Counted from the first letter of the stretch, positions 12,665 to 27,500 are shown. The stretch: 64,000 nucleotides of DNA from Norana najaformis (GCA_964023275.1 OZ029921.1:16776204-16840203), one strand, 5' to 3'. Program-made: numbers and translations. The notes: a model not told the origin generated them from the letters alone.

Positions 12665-12825
12665 CCCATGGGAACCCATGGGACCTTCAATGGCGTGCCA
12701 TCCATTCCAACGGGCAGTTGTGGCGAAGGATCTCACACGATAAATTCATTGAAACATGAGCAGGGTCGAGGCCATACGCGGTCGCTATAGAAAAAGATGT
12801 ACATTTACATTGCACCTCTAGAGTT
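12665..12825 (+). mobile_element. SINE family A, truncated copy
   Basis: The body from gggaccttcaatggcgtgcc to gcagggtcgaggccatacg and gtcgctatagaaaaag matches the SINE at 13.7-14.0 kb in inverse orientation, 0.9 kb away. Confidence 0.7.
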
Positions 12826-12971
12826 AGGGAGGGAAGGGGTGTATGAAAGGCGGGCATTCTTAAGTGGCTTCACAGTAGCCTAATCGAGATCGATTAAGAC
12901 CAAGGTCGATGTCGTTTGTCCAACTCCGTTATGGATTTCTGCATGCAGTGGAATTTCTGGTGCAGACAGTA

Positions 12972-13075
12972 ACAGTGGTGGATCCAGAGGTTTACAAAGG
13001 GGCCGTGTGTATGTATGTATGGATGAATGCATGGATGTATGTGTATGTATGTGTGTATGTATGTATGTAAGGCCG
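12972..13075 (+). mobile_element. hAT terminus fragment followed by GTAT microsatellite
   Basis: The motif cagtggtggatccagagg is a typical hAT end and is followed by ggggccgtgtg and (GTAT)n. No matching second end is seen. Confidence 0.4.
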
Positions 13076-13727
13076 TACTTCAGTTCGTCGACTTTATTTA
13101 GTCAGCTGCATGTGGCTTTATTAAGCAGGAAAAGTTCCTCTGTTTGGCAACATTTTTAGTTTCTCAGTTTTTACGGCCATTATCAGATCCCAGCGACATA
13201 TTTTACCCCAAGTTATCCAGGAAGTGCAGTCCGGCCATGTCCCCATGAAATACCACCTTTGGAAAAAAAAAAACCCTTCGATCACGGACTGGCAGGTTTG
13301 GTCGACCTCAGGAATCATATGGCATGCGAGAACACGGGCACAGGCCTACGCTTCTGGGCCTACGCTTCTGGTAGCGACATCGTGAGTAGGCCTATTGTAG
13401 TCGATCTTTGCATAATTCCGCTTCCGAAAATTTCGACTGAGGTACCAAATACAGAAATCTTTTGAAAATACCCCGCGTCGATTAACACCGGAATCTGCTC
13501 CGACACCGTACACTTCATCACCATCTGAACCGGTATATAGGGCCTAGTTTGCACTGAAGTCAGTGTCTGAGGTTCAAATCTCGGCGCATCATATTAACTT
13601 GACAAATCTTTGTCAAGCCAAGCAGCCTATAAGGAAAGGCGGTCCAGTTGTTGAACCGGTGTTAAAACGTCGTCTTTGGACTAAACATGAAATATCGCTC
13701 GACCAACAGCTCCACTCTTATGCCAAC

Positions 13728-13988
13728 GCTCTTTTGAGATAAATGTAAATGTACCAGGGTTTACACAGCGATCGTATGGCCTCGACCCTGGTCATTTTTC
13801 AGTGAATTGATCGGGTGAGTTCCTTCACCATCGAATGGGCGCCACGCCATGTAAGGTCCCCGTGCACGGACCGTGCTAGCCCGAGATTCAAATATCTGAA
13901 ATAAGCCACGATCGGATTGCGAACCGGGGATCCTCACGCAAAGAGGCTCTTTGGCATAAGCGTTAACCGATGTAGCTAACTTGGCGAG
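13728..13988 (-). mobile_element. tRNA-derived SINE (family A), near full length
   Basis: On the minus strand the head (13911-13985) has an A box-like TAGCTACATCGGTTAACGC and a B box-like GGTTCGCAATCC. The body GGACCTTACATGGCGTGGCG ... CAGGGTCGAGGCCATACG follows, then a tail gctgtgtaaaccctgg. Three 5'-truncated copies of the body are at 12665-12825, 43262-43415 and 43446-43600. Confidence 0.75.
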
Positions 13989-14270
13989 ATATTCATGTCT
14001 CTAGCGAAACAGCGACCAACCGCAGCAGTATACCTCTAGGCGCTCTGTGTCTTACGACATGAGTACAAAAAATTACCAGTTAGCTTAACCTCGAAAGAAT
14101 CTGACCAGAAAAGCGCAATAAACGATTGTTAAGTTAACGATATTATTATAATAAAGTAGCATGCTACAAGCAGAAGAGGCCATATGTGCACAATACACAG
14201 AGATCTACATAATGCTTAGACTAAGGTTATTTATAAACAATCCCACTACTACAGCCATATATGTATACTT

Positions 14271-17200
14271 AATAATATAATTCTATTTATTCTATATATA
14301 TATATACCGGTATATATATATTTATCAATCAGTTCAGTAAACAATATGTGGTATCATTGCAAGCGTAACAACTTGTAAACGTAGAAAATTATCATAAAAT
14401 CAGACCTGTCTGCTTTTGGTATCGACAGTCAAACTTCAAGATTTCCATTAAAATGCCAAGTATTTTCAACTTTTAAAGCCAACAGACTGTAGTCTAACAA
14501 GCCTCTGGGCCGCTCTAGCTTATTACTCAATCTGGATTAAGTAAGGATTAGTTTCAAAGCATCAGGGTCTGCAAATTAAACAGAAAGCTCAAGCTAAGGA
14601 CAGCATTAGTACACCTTGATTTATTAAGTTTTCTTGTTCCCTGCGACGACTCAAAACCAAGACAAGTTATGCCTGAAACACTTTCTGTTTAACATTATTT
14701 ACTGTGAGGATGTCTGATGCAAAAGTGTCCAAACCTTTTAACCTGGAAAGGCACAGATGGCAAAGTAGTTAGCTACCAAGGTGTTGCAATACGACCCAAC
14801 TTAAATAAGAAATTCTTGAATAAGCCATAGCAAATACAGTGATCACTTAAATAGATTCACTTACCAAAGAAACCAATCCCCATATGTGTGTGTTTATAAT
14901 ATAAATCATATAATACATATTGTATAATATAAATTATACAATATTTATAAAATATAGCTCACAAAAAATGACCAACTGATCAGCAATGGCTATCATTATT
15001 GTAGCAGTTGAAAGCTGCCGACTATGTAACATGTGTACTTTGCATTACAGTTACAGTTTATAAATTTGTTGAAGAAGTATTATTCATAAGACAACTAATT
15101 TTTAATATCCAGTAGCATAAGAGACTTCTTTGCATGAAGTACCAGCGGACAGACTCTAGTGTAGGGCGGTAACTGATGCTTTGCCTCCTTGGTCCAAAAG
15201 CAACAACATGCAAAAGTCATATTAATTTATATTAATTTATGGGCAAATTAAAACATCTGTTCAACAGTGCTTTTACCAGACACGGCTCTGGCCTTTTTAG
15301 AATTTCTGAATGCAGCACACACAAGGAAACTGCTTGTCTAATTATTGGACAACCTTCACGTGACACCGACAAGTCAACAGAAGCCCAGATCCTTAGCTGC
15401 TACCTTTAATAAATACCAAGTTGCACGAATTGACGAGAAACTACCACAATGAGGTGATTCTAAACAGTTCCATACATTCTGCATCATCAAACTACTAACT
15501 ACTAAAGCCACCAATAACTGTTAAAAAGAGTTGCTCTGACGGCTGATGGAACAGAAGCACAACATTTGAATGCATACATGTAAACTTGGTTTTAGTTTTC
15601 CATAAATGACGTTGTCAGTCTCCAGTCAACTTTCCACAAGAAAATGTTAATAAAATTAACACAGTTATGTCACTAACCACATTTTTTACATGCAAAATAT
15701 CACCTAGAATGTACATTTCAGTTAAAAAGTGACAGCTTGCCATACAGCTACCAGGTGCTGTTGCAACCATGGTCATATAATTCTTAACAGATTTTTAGAT
15801 ACCAACATTCAATAATTGTGTTGGCTCAAAGACCTGAATACAATTTATGGATACGAGAGCTTCTTCAACAGCTAAGGTTTAAAGGTCATCACAGCAAACA
15901 AGCCCCAACAATGGAATTACGCAAGCCACGTAGTGACATGACACAACACCAACTAAGATCCCCAGACATAAAGTAATCAGATATTTGTTTAGCACCACTT
16001 CATGGAAACTCCTCAAACTTTCCAATGCTGTTTTTAGAAACAAACACTAAATCTTCAGCTGCTCACAACGGCAAAACTGAAACGGCCTAAGAGAAGTAAT
16101 CGGAAGCAAAACCACAGTTTCTACACAAACTACTACCAGTCTAACAGTTTACAAAATGACAGGTAATTGTACAAACATGGTAGAGATTTGGTTTGTACAA
16201 GCCTCAATATACATATGATGATCAAATTACATGTATACAAACTTAAAACCGACATGCTGAAAAAAGAAAAAGCTATATAAGATCAGTTAGGTTTCTTAAG
16301 ATGTCACAGTGACAAAGTTTCTGTTGCGAGAGTCCATTTTTTTTATAACTGTACAGAAAATGTAACAAAAGTGCTCCAGAAAATGTACACATGGTCTGAT
16401 AAACACCAACAATTTTGTACAGTCTGACTTACAAAAAGTAGTTTTCCATTCACTAAGCTTACCTCACATAAAAATCGTGAAATGACACCAAACTTTTGAA
16501 CGGAAAAGATCGGTAGTGACGTTAGACAAAAATTAAACTTCTACAATGCAAGATGCACGTGACAATGACATCAAGACTTAAGCTACAATTTCTATGCTGA
16601 TCTGAATGAGAATTGAAAAAACACTTAATCCAGCATCCCAATGAGACATCAGTGCTCCTTCGGCAGTGCCAAACAGTTAGACACATGAGGCAAGAGTAGT
16701 CACACGACCTAAAAAGGAATTGTCCGGAATCCATCAGCGTGTTTCAGCGAAACAAGAGCACACAACTTTCATTAGTAAGATACTGGAAGTAGAACACGGT
16801 TTAAGTCAACAGCAAAACCAAATGCTTATTAGCATGATTTGTACAAAGTTAGGCATCAAGGCGCATAACACACGAGCATACACTAGGACAATGGCCTCAT
16901 CCATGCGTACACGCATATATATTTACCCATGCAGGTACACATATACGTAAATCTATATGCATAAGCAAATATGATATAGATGTGTACATATCATAATTGT
17001 AAGCGGTACATATAAATTAAATTTAACATGTATACATATATACATGGTGTCACTAAGTACAAGCAGACCTTCACTTACATTTATCCTCAAACATAACAAA
17101 TGTATAACGCTGCATAAATTTCTTACGATATATGGGTGAATATACAAGATTCTATGATGTATAATACATAAGCAAGTAATATGCAATCGATTAATGATTT

Positions 17201-18284
17201 ATTATACATAAGCACAAAAGCATAATACACAGTTAACAGCTACATTACACGTACAGTAGATAGTAAAAACTACGAGATACAGGGATATATTATGTATTAT
17301 TAATATATATATATATATACTCTAACGCCCACCATAAACGGTTGATGAAATTTGAATAAATCAGAAACATTTCATATAATATCATATTCTTAACATAAAT
17401 TACAAATCTTCAAATATACAAACCATACACCCAAGCATTAAAATTAAAGATTTCTTAAAACCACATAAGAATTTCTTACCGAAAGCTAAGGAGACCAAAG
17501 ACTTTGTATTATAATCAACAGAGAAACCAAAATACGATTCCTCACATTATTAAATCGAAACAAAGGCGTTCTAAAAAATGTGCAACAAGAAAAAGTGGAG
17601 CATCAGAAACGCTTCGAAATGTTGACTGTTAATCATGATTGGCATATCTTCCAGTAACAAACTTTCAATTTTAAAAATCAACCATATTCGATCAGTACAC
17701 TTAAATCCCTCTAATTTTATGTGTCCTTCATCCCATGACTGGTTTGTATTCCAAACAGATGATAATAGCCACCAATATTGGTCAACTTGCTGGTTGAGTT
17801 GACCCATTGTGCTGACCATCACATCGTAGTCTTCATCTTTCACATTTTAATTTACTCAAACCACAAGAACTAATTTGACTTGAGTTCTTACATATTCTAG
17901 CAGACACTGTAGCTAATAACCCTCCAACCTGGCTACCACGTCATCAATGCCACTTGTGGAAGTGGCAGATGCTGCTTTCAGAAGTGCCAAATGATTGCCC
18001 ATCTGTGCAGCTGTAGCACTTTTTCTTCAGGAATTCTCCACAGAAAGATGTTAGTTTGGGGTTTACTTCTTCAGAACATGATCATCACAAGTCCATTCGA
18101 GAATGCAATCAAGGCCTTAAAAAGTAAACTAAAGCTAGCTACTGAACAAAATTATATATTTCTTTAAAATAAAACAACTAATCCGCAACAAAATACATAG
18201 CAATGGCACACAAAGCTTTTCCTCTTTCCTGGACAGATGCCGGGAACCGAAGCGACCCAAAACTTAACTCTTGTGCTGGCACTT
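14271..18284 (-). other. pum: Probable pum 3'UTR
   Basis: About 4 kb directly after the Pumilio stop. It is uniformly AT-rich, without coding signal on either strand, almost free of recognisable repeats, and differs from the SINE-bearing sequence beyond 14.1 kb. Minus-strand AATAAA signals are seen at 14286-14291, 14620-14625 and 17208-17213. Long 3'UTRs are usual for Pumilio mRNAs. The exact cleavage site is not determinable, and one of the inner signals could give a shorter form. Confidence 0.45.
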
Positions 18285-18525
18285 TTAGAGCATTCCATTG
18301 GTGGAAACGCCAATCGGAGGCAGATCAGAGTTGTTCTTCATGTAGTACTTCTCCAGTTTTGCAAGTATGTGCTTTCCGTACGTGTACTTGCGCAGCACAG
18401 CGACGTGAGGACGGAGCTTGATGATGAGCTGCTTGCGTTGAGGTGGGTCGGCCACGTCGATCATTCGCTGGACTACATAGTTCGCATACTGGTCCTTCAT
18501 CATCGTATGCAGCGGGCAGTTCTGG
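18285..18525 (-). CDS. pum: pum coding exon 19 (repeat 8, C-terminus)
   Basis: Residues 1006-1084, [20 protein letters not shown] (repeat 8), then [17 protein letters not shown] and [14 protein letters not shown]. The acceptor is gttttcag|CC. The NGML end is the standard animal Pumilio terminus. Confidence 0.97.
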
Positions 18526-21500
18526 CTGAAAACGTCACAAAATATTCAAGACTTAAATCTGCTTGTCTATATCTCAATTGTTCTCGTGTTTTCTGTAGGT
18601 TTTCCTGTTCATTTTATAGCCGTGTTTCCCAACCAGGTTTCCTTGCAACTCTTGGGTTCTGTAGACCAGTTTGTCAGGGCTATCCCCAAGACATTGTGGA
18701 ATAAATAAAATAAATAATAAATTATGGAATAATAAATAAATAAATAAATTATGAAAGAAAATTCCTTTAAGCACTTTCCATGTCTGCAGGACAAATTCCA
18801 CAGCTAGCATGTGCCAACTGCTTCCCATAATTCTCTGTGTTTCAAGTCTTTTCGATCTTGCTGTAACCAACACAGGCTGTTACAGTCATTTGCTTTTGAT
18901 AGATTTGTGGTCTTTTGTGCAGTTTTGTAATTAGCAATTTTACCAAAACCGTGGTAATTTTCTTGTATCTTTTGAGAAGAATGGTGCAAGCTCATTGGAA
19001 AAACTTCAGCTTTGATACCATGATTTGTGCAAAACGAACCAAGTCAACATTACACTTAAAATAAGATTTATATTGAACTTGGATATGAATGCTGCTTTGA
19101 TAATTAAAGTTAACTTTATCTGCTTTAATAATTTGATATTTGAAAAAAGATTAGAAAATGCAAACAAGCCAAGAAACTGCTTAAACTTTTCCTTACAATG
19201 TCAATTGACATACAATATATTTAGTAGGAACTAAACTGCACACCTGCTTTCAACTTCTTCTGGCCTGTAAACGTTTTTGTAGGTAGGGGTTCATCAGGAT
19301 ATGAACAATTAATTTAGGGGTTCCACCATGGGTAAAAGGTTGGAAAACACCGCTTTATAGAATGGGCAACATATGGCATATGAGGCAGTGCAGAACTCCA
19401 CACATGTCCCTGCCTATTTAATGAACTTTTAAATAGTATTGTTAATATTTTAGCACTGTTTATCTACTGTTTATACTTCATGTTTCAATTTTTACTTATT
19501 TATTTCAAAGTACTATCAAGCTCAAGGCACCAAAAAGCCACTTTTGCGCTGATGTGCCATAAAACCCAATCAATCAATCACTCCTATCAACGCCTGATAA
19601 GAAAATAAGAAATTGGCAGTTCTTTGTTCGTCGCACAACCTATTGGATAACACTATCTGGCAACTGTATGATTGTTGAATGCAGCTGTCCTTCTTGTGAT
19701 TCACCATAAAGACGTGACAACCCATCATCAAACTATGTGATTGCATTCACCACTTTTCACCACTACCTTGCCTTGTCATCACTGACAAGCCCTGTTGCGA
19801 CTACTACACCAAACTGTGCCTTTTACAAGCACTGGCCCCATATTCTAAAATTCTGTAGAATCAGAATTTTTTCTGGACTACAAGCATTTGCACAAGCTCT
19901 ACCAGCAGGCTAGATGATAGCCTTATGGGCTGCTATGAAGGAATCCCCAAAGATAGGAATAGGTCAGATGGCAGAATAAGAGCCAAACTGTTGCGAAATC
20001 AAATCAGAATAGGACCTCAGAAGAAGGTATATTAAATTTGTATCCATACTACACACAAACTATTTTGAATAACTGTCACAAATCTCATTAGAAAATTGTG
20101 AGAACTGACAAAATTACACTGCAGTGATAATCAGTGGATGTTGTTCTTTATGTTGCCTACTTACCGACATCACACCCAGATTCCTATGCTCATTACTGTT
20201 GGCTTGAGCTTGTCTTAACTGCTCTGACTGTATTCAGAATACAAGTATTCATAATGACTCTTCTAAATCTAGAACAGGTCTATTCTCAATCCATAAGGGA
20301 TCACAAAACATAGCCTATAAATATACATTTCACTATATGTTTTACACACATATTCAGCACCAACTGAAGGAAATGCTGAAACCGCAGAAGCAATGCAAAG
20401 GACCAGACAACTTACCCGTCAGTTGTATTACAGACTTCTTCGATCAAGGCTGCGCGTTCTGTACGAGAGGCATGCGACACACATTTCTCCATGACATTGC
20501 TGTTTACAGACAGAAACAGAACAAAATCATACAAGCATTTGACATCAGCCAAGAAATTTCTTTGAAGTGGTACTTCTTAAGTACCTAGTTCAAATGTTTA
20601 ACATTATAAAGTAACCTAGAAACAGACACTTAGACAGCGCATTTATGAAAAACTAGAGTGTTAAAAATGTACTTACTTAGCAGTTCTGAGAAAGAATAAT
20701 GTTTCTGTGCCAATAATCTTTCACCTGATGACTTACAAGTTCTTACACAACAAAACAAAAAATGTTCACTTAGCAACACATGATGCCAAGCATTCACCTT
20801 GCAAATTTATGCTGACTCAAGATGAGGACCTTGTTTTTGACCTGACCGAGAATACGGCTCCTGTCCTCGGCCCGTCCGTGCTCCAGAACATGCTGGATAA
20901 CATAGTTGCCATACTGGTCCATGAGAAGACGCTCTGTTTGCTGGTGAAGTTCCTCAAGGATTGGAGTTGTCTGTTCAGGTGTGCAGTTCTCCAAGATGCG
21001 CTGAATTATTCGACAGCCATATGGATGCGTTGACAAATTCAACACCTACCAGAACATTTATGTAAAGTACTCTAAAAATAATATATGAATTCAACAGATA
21101 AAAAAAGAAAAATAACCTAGTTATCTTACAAATGAAAATGAAATGGTTCGTATTAGGATATCAGGATACTAGCATATCTAAAATATTGATAAACTGAATA
21201 TTATTACCATAATTTGAAACAATAAGTTTAGTTCCACTATTCTCCCTATTTCCATTAACAAACTTTACACAAACTAGAAAAATGATTTGTTAATATACTA
21301 TTATACATTTTAAAACACAAACCTGTCCTTTGAAAGCATCAATTATGAACTGTACGTGAGCAGAATCCACACATTCGATGCATTTCTGAACAACATGATT
21401 GCCATTCTGATCTTTAACACACTTCTGAACATGGCCATCTAATTCCTTGACAATTTCCACCTAAAATCAACACAACCTTCGTCCTTGAAGAAAAAATAGC

Positions 21501-24500
21501 CAAATGCACCCTGCAATAATGTGACGCTGCTTTTACTGGAAATAAATCCAGTTTCTATCATTTAAAAACACAGATTGCTTCAAATAGATAGAGATCACTT
21601 CAAAGTGACTGCATACATGGTCATATTTCGCAAAATGATTTCTTAGAATCATTTTAAGTCTTATGAATGAAAATCACTTTGCAGAAATGATTCTGCACAA
21701 ATGAAATCTTTGATAGGCCACCTATGGCCTCAGATTCAGCATTACAGACACTGCACACTTTATAAGTACCTTAATAAATAAATAAATTGATACTTAGTGT
21801 AAAAGATTTCTAGACCAAAAATAAGATCATATTCCTTGATTCAGTTATACTCTATGCACAAAAATAACATGCCAGTTCAGCATACATGACAAAATATTTA
21901 CTATATATTAATTTGGAATCATATTGTAGAGACAAAACCTTGACAGCAGAAACCATCAGTTGACGGCAGTCACCAATTCGCCTACAATTCCTCACTCAGT
22001 CAATGGACATATGCCATGTTAACAAATGCATTACTTACTTACTTACCAACTGTAAGATAATGTCATCACACATTTTTTATTAAATGCCTCTTTCAACAGC
22101 AGCCTTCAGTTGTCGGGTGGGGTTGAAAAACATCTGGAATGCAAGGGTGAAAGGCAAACCCATTACCATCTGTCACTGTGCCAACGACTTTACCTTGTAG
22201 TTGATAACGTTTACCTGCATTTCTGAAGGAATCGACTCAAGGGCTTTCTGTATGATGCGGCATCCATACATCTGAAGAGCCAAAGGCAAAACGTGACCTC
22301 GGATTCTCTGCGCCAGCATCTGCTTCTGCTCTGAAGTTCCAAACTCAAAGAACTTCTGGATAACGTAGTTCCCAAAGACGTCCGTCATCAGACTGTAGGC
22401 CGACGTCAGTATCTCGTTGAAAACCATAGACTTCTCAGCGGGTGTTGCTCGTTCCAATTTCTGCTGAATAAATCTGGAATAAAAAACAAAATCTTGTTTA
22501 ACAGCTATGTTCCATCCCTTGTTTGATTCTGCATGTGTGTATGCAAGTGTGCATGTGTATGTGTGAATACTGGCTTTGACACTTCCAGTCTTTAGAACCA
22601 TGGCATCACTACAGACAAAAGTAGTTCAACTGGATGCTGGACACAAAGTCATGTAATTTATTTTACGATGCCTTTTGCAGAATTTCTTATGGTTGGTATG
22701 GAAATCTTGGTCACATACAGTGCACAGAGCTGGACCAATCATTATCTCCCTAGTAGCTTTATGGAAAGAGTGACACAAAGTTTACCAGCAGAAGACCCTT
22801 TGCAGGGCTAATCTTCTCTGACTGCTGCATATAAAGCACAAAGGATGCAATAAATAAGAACAAAAAGTTCAGCTTCTGAAAACAACCTTTCATTACTATC
22901 CAGTAACTTCAATCTATTCAACTGATTCTTTATTATTCACCCAAGCCAACAATACCAGTCAGCACAAAAACACATCTGATCACCTTACGACAGAAACCAA
23001 CTCTTATTTGATGCAACTGAAAATTCATTTTCCAAACCAATCTTGGTTAGAGGTATGATCTTAGTCAGCACACTCTGCTGGGCTAAGGAAGAACAGAACA
23101 ATTCTAGAGTAGAGTAAAGGCAGATTATGGACCAACCAAGGGGTCCTACCAACTGAACTATGACTATGCATAGGAGAGGTTTTGTTGTATGAGTTGCAAC
23201 TGTTTTTATACCTAGATCCATGCTGGTCCTGCGAAAATTCAACGATATGTCCAACCAAATCCTTCAGCTGGAGATTCGGAACTTGGTTGTTACGAAAATC
23301 TTCCAAGAGCTGGCTGCGACCGGCTGCTTCCTTTGAAGGTGGCATCCTGAAACAGCCAGAAAACAAATTTGTCATTGAAGTATGTGGCACAAAAACACGA
23401 AACAAGTAGATCCTAGACCTAGAATGAATCACTGGATAAAATTAAAGTGAAGCCAAAAAATTTCTTGTTGCCTAGTGCTTGTTATTCATTCATGCCACAG
23501 CATCATCATCCCGCTGGTCAAGGATGGTCACTGTTCCAGAAAGAAGGTCACTGGACCATCTGTTTGGAATCCTTCAGGAATCAACTAAAAACTGTAGTAT
23601 TCTTTCAAGCATAACCACATGGCAGGGTGAACCTGAAATGCCTACCACTGAGTATTTGAAAAGACCTGTCAAGAACTGAGATGAAGTTAAACCAGGAAAC
23701 AGGTAGCATGACAAGAAAGGGAGAAGAAATGCAGTTTGAGCAAGGATAGAAAGATCAACTGCCTAAGAACTCAGGATATGTTAAGGAACAGTCTTTGGAG
23801 AGAGATTTACAAGAAACTATCAATGCATAATGTAATAAGTCAACCTTTTACAGAAGACACAACATGAAAAATATCTCTGCTTACCCTTTCATAAAGGCTG
23901 GGGGTCGAGGATTAAGCAGTGACTGAACTAGCAGGCCATTTGTGACTGCAACTGGGTTACTACGAAACTTGTTTTCTGCACCAGGAGCTGACGAATACAG
24001 GCGCCCTCCACTAGCAAGTCCAAGACCTAATGCAATTAATAAGTGGTTAAATACACAAACAATATTTTTTGTTAAGTAAGTAAGCAAGCATGAAAATCAG
24101 GTTACTATTAGCAGTAACCCATAAAACTGTCAATAAATCAATCCATATAAAACAAGACTAATTCTAGTAAGAAAGATAATCATATCAACTAGGAGTCATT
24201 TGTATGCAAAGGTACAATAAATTTTCTTCATGACATAATAAAGAAACACAAAAAATGATCAATATAAGATTTAGAGCTAACCTTGTTATTTTGACAAGAC
24301 TATTTCCTACCTGCTAATGGATTATTAGATGCTGCTGCTGACAGGATGGGAGGTGGAGTAAGTGACTGGCTCTGAGTGGCCACATACCCCATTGGGTTGT
24401 TTGGAGACATGGCTGCTGCTGCCACCGTTCCATAATACTGGCCAAATGGACGGGGTTTGTAGTCAACACCACCAAAGAGGTCCCGGCCGATGTGCGATAC

Positions 24501-27500
24501 CGATCCAGCTGCAAAAGCAATAAATGCCAGCTAAAGAAATTCTGCTCCCTCATTAGAGTGTAAAACATTTTCAAAACCTCTTAAAGCCAAGAACCTCATA
24601 CAGTGTTGTTCTTGTAAAATGAGTTTTACGCCAACATGCAGCACTTAACCATAAACGAAATTCCACAAACATGTTAGCATGATACTAACTACATAGAAAC
24701 TACTCCTAGTGAAACTTTTAAAATTTGCTGCAAGTACAATATAAGAAATCCCTACACTAAGTACTCTGAAATGTCAGTCAATCTCTAATGGGCCACAAAA
24801 TCGCAGAAACAGTCCTCGTCTCCACATACACAGACTTCATATGCCAAATGCAGATCTAAACCCCTTTAATAAAGACAAACATGCATAAGCAGCAACAAAC
24901 TACAGCATCTCCCTCTCTCTCAAAGCAAAATTCATCACATGTATAAACAACTCTCTTAACAGTTATACAATCTTTCATTTTGATTCAAAGTTTAACAGCT
25001 CATACGAGCGAAATTCTTCTGATTGTTCAGCGGACATAATCCATCGCTGCCTCATTTGGGGAATTCGCAATATTGATGCGCTAATTACTAACATAATACA
25101 TAAACTGCTAAGAAGAAAAACGGGGTAGATGAGATACAGACCTGATCCAAGAGATGCTGAGGGCGTAGATGATCCAACGAAAGCCCCTCCATACCCAGAC
25201 TGCTGAGGTGTGAGGCTTAATGGCGTGCTGTTTACAGGATTAAACAAACCGCTGCTGACTGGAGTGAACAGGTTGCTGGCTGGCGCATAACCTGCACAAC
25301 AGCAGAATGCCATGCAGTGATTTTAAATTCCTACACAAATCTAAACACTACTAATAAACTCCATATAATTAATGAGCCAGTGCACAAAGTATTTGCGACC
25401 AAGCAACAAAGCTGTGGATTGCCTATGCACCACCCCACCCCCCGCAGTAGTACAAATTTACAGTGATAGCCCAGCAACACACAGATGTCAAGAGTCAAGC
25501 TCTCAGAAGCGCATGTTACTGAGTCGCTAGCTACCGGAATACACCAAATATCTTAGCATTTATGTAATGGCAGAATAGCCTATATGGGTTTCTATGCATG
25601 CATTTTTACATAGTTTGGATTTGTTACATAGTTTGGATTTGTTTTTCAGCCAACCAGCGTTGATTTGTTGACCCCAAAAATCTTTCAAAACTCTGCTCTT
25701 AGTTTCTCCATGCTTAAGCTAAGATTACTCTATTTCTAAATATTATATAAATCTAGAAAATAACGACAGGTTTGAAAGTGTGAATATCCATGATATGTCT
25801 CATCAATGTCGGCAATAAAGAGAAAGAGGAAACAGAAAAGCAAATGCCTGCACAGGAAGTTCTCACAAGTACTGCCCATATATATGTAAATGAGAGACCC
25901 TACCATGCAAGATGTCATTAATAGATTACTTACTAGCTAGTCTATGTACCACGCATTAGCAATTTAGCACAGAATTATGTGAAAATACCTAAGCACATAA
26001 TAATGTATTCTCATCGAACTGCCTTAATCAACTAAGTAGCAGATGAGCTGAAAATTGCTCTTGAACTTATTTCAGTAAAACTCTAATGAAATTTCAGAAG
26101 TTTGACCACACAAGATGGCTTGCCTTGCTGTCCAGTGGCTGTATTTACGAGTATGGGGGCCGGGGAGACGAGTCTCATTGGGGTTCCAAGTCCACGTCCA
26201 TTGCCAACAATAAACTGGCCACTCTGGTCATAAAAGGCAGGTGTGAGAATCTGAAATCCACTTGGAGGAGGAGCTCCACCTGAAACGATCAGAAGGAATA
26301 ATCATTAACTAACCATTATAACACAACACATTTACACAGCAATAATGACATACAGTAATCTACATTTACATGGCAGTTGTTAGAAACAATAATCCACATT
26401 TACACAGCAGCTTTGTGTACTGTAATCTACAGCTACATAGCAGTCATAATATACTGGAACCTGGATCTACATAGCAGTTTTGATGTATTGTAATCTATAG
26501 TTACACAGCAGTTGTGATGTGTTGTATTATAACAGAATCATTACGTTTCACAGATTCCAAAAGTCAACTTGTGAATAAGGTTAATGAAGTAGACCCAACT
26601 AAGAAAGCTTGTAAAATTTGCTTAAAATATAATTGCAATTGTAATGACAATTTACACAGCATCATAAGCAGCGAGCTACTTCAAGGGTGCTTTACAATGT
26701 CGGTTATCAGTGCAAGTACTGAGATTTGCATAACAGATGGATTTTCAATTCCTTTCTGAAGGCTTGAATGCTTTTGGCCTCCAGAAAAGATGCTGGAAGG
26801 CTGTTCCACGCAAGCAGGCCAGTGACCTGAAAGGTTCCGTCACCCACTTTAGTCTTAGTTGCTGGCACAAAAACATTGAAAGATTTTAACAATAGCAGCC
26901 GTAGTCAATTAGGGTTGTCAAAAAGCAGCTTCATGTGGTCTGTGAGACGATGTGGTGCACAGTTATTCAGATACTTGTACATGAGATGGCAAAGTTTGAA
27001 CTTGACGTGTTTGCCGATCCTGAGCCACAGGAGCTGATTTTGTAGCACACGAGACATGGTTGAACTTTTAAATTCAAATGGCCAGATGAGTAGTGGAGCT
27101 GTTGACTGCCTGAGGGCAAATGATGCTGTGCTGTGATATGTCAGCAAATGCAACATTGCAGTAATCCATTCAGTTCAGGATCAAACTCTGCACGAGTTGG
27201 CAGGTCACATCCTTCGTAAAAGACAGACCTCAGCTGCTTCAGGATTGCAAAGCTGGGGCGCACAAGTCCTCTATTGTAAGACATTATTCAGGGATCTCTT
27301 TCAAGGAAAAGACATAGATCACGAATCTTGTTCTTTGGTTCAACAGCATCTGCACCAATGACAAAAGGGCTGCAATCTAATTTGTCCACCCTATGTGAGG
27401 ATGCGCACCAGAGAAATTAAAATATAAGTAGTAAATAACTTCAAAAAACAAATAACAAATATGACTCGAAATGACAAGAGTATTATAGATTGCAACTAAG

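Larger units (their letters stand above)
12062..14270. other. Region between the convergent Reeler and pum genes
   Basis: Holds the unresolved Reeler 3'UTR, two SINE family A copies in opposite orientation, a hAT end fragment and a GTAT microsatellite. No gene is seen. Confidence 0.55.

Noticed and set aside
13911-13985. Functional tRNA gene
   Set aside because: The B box has an extra base, no proper acceptor stem pairs, and it is fused to a SINE body.
17037-17044. Pumilio response element TGTATATA on the minus strand of the pum 3'UTR (autoregulation)
   Set aside because: Only one exact site was found in 4 kb of AT-rich sequence, about what chance gives.
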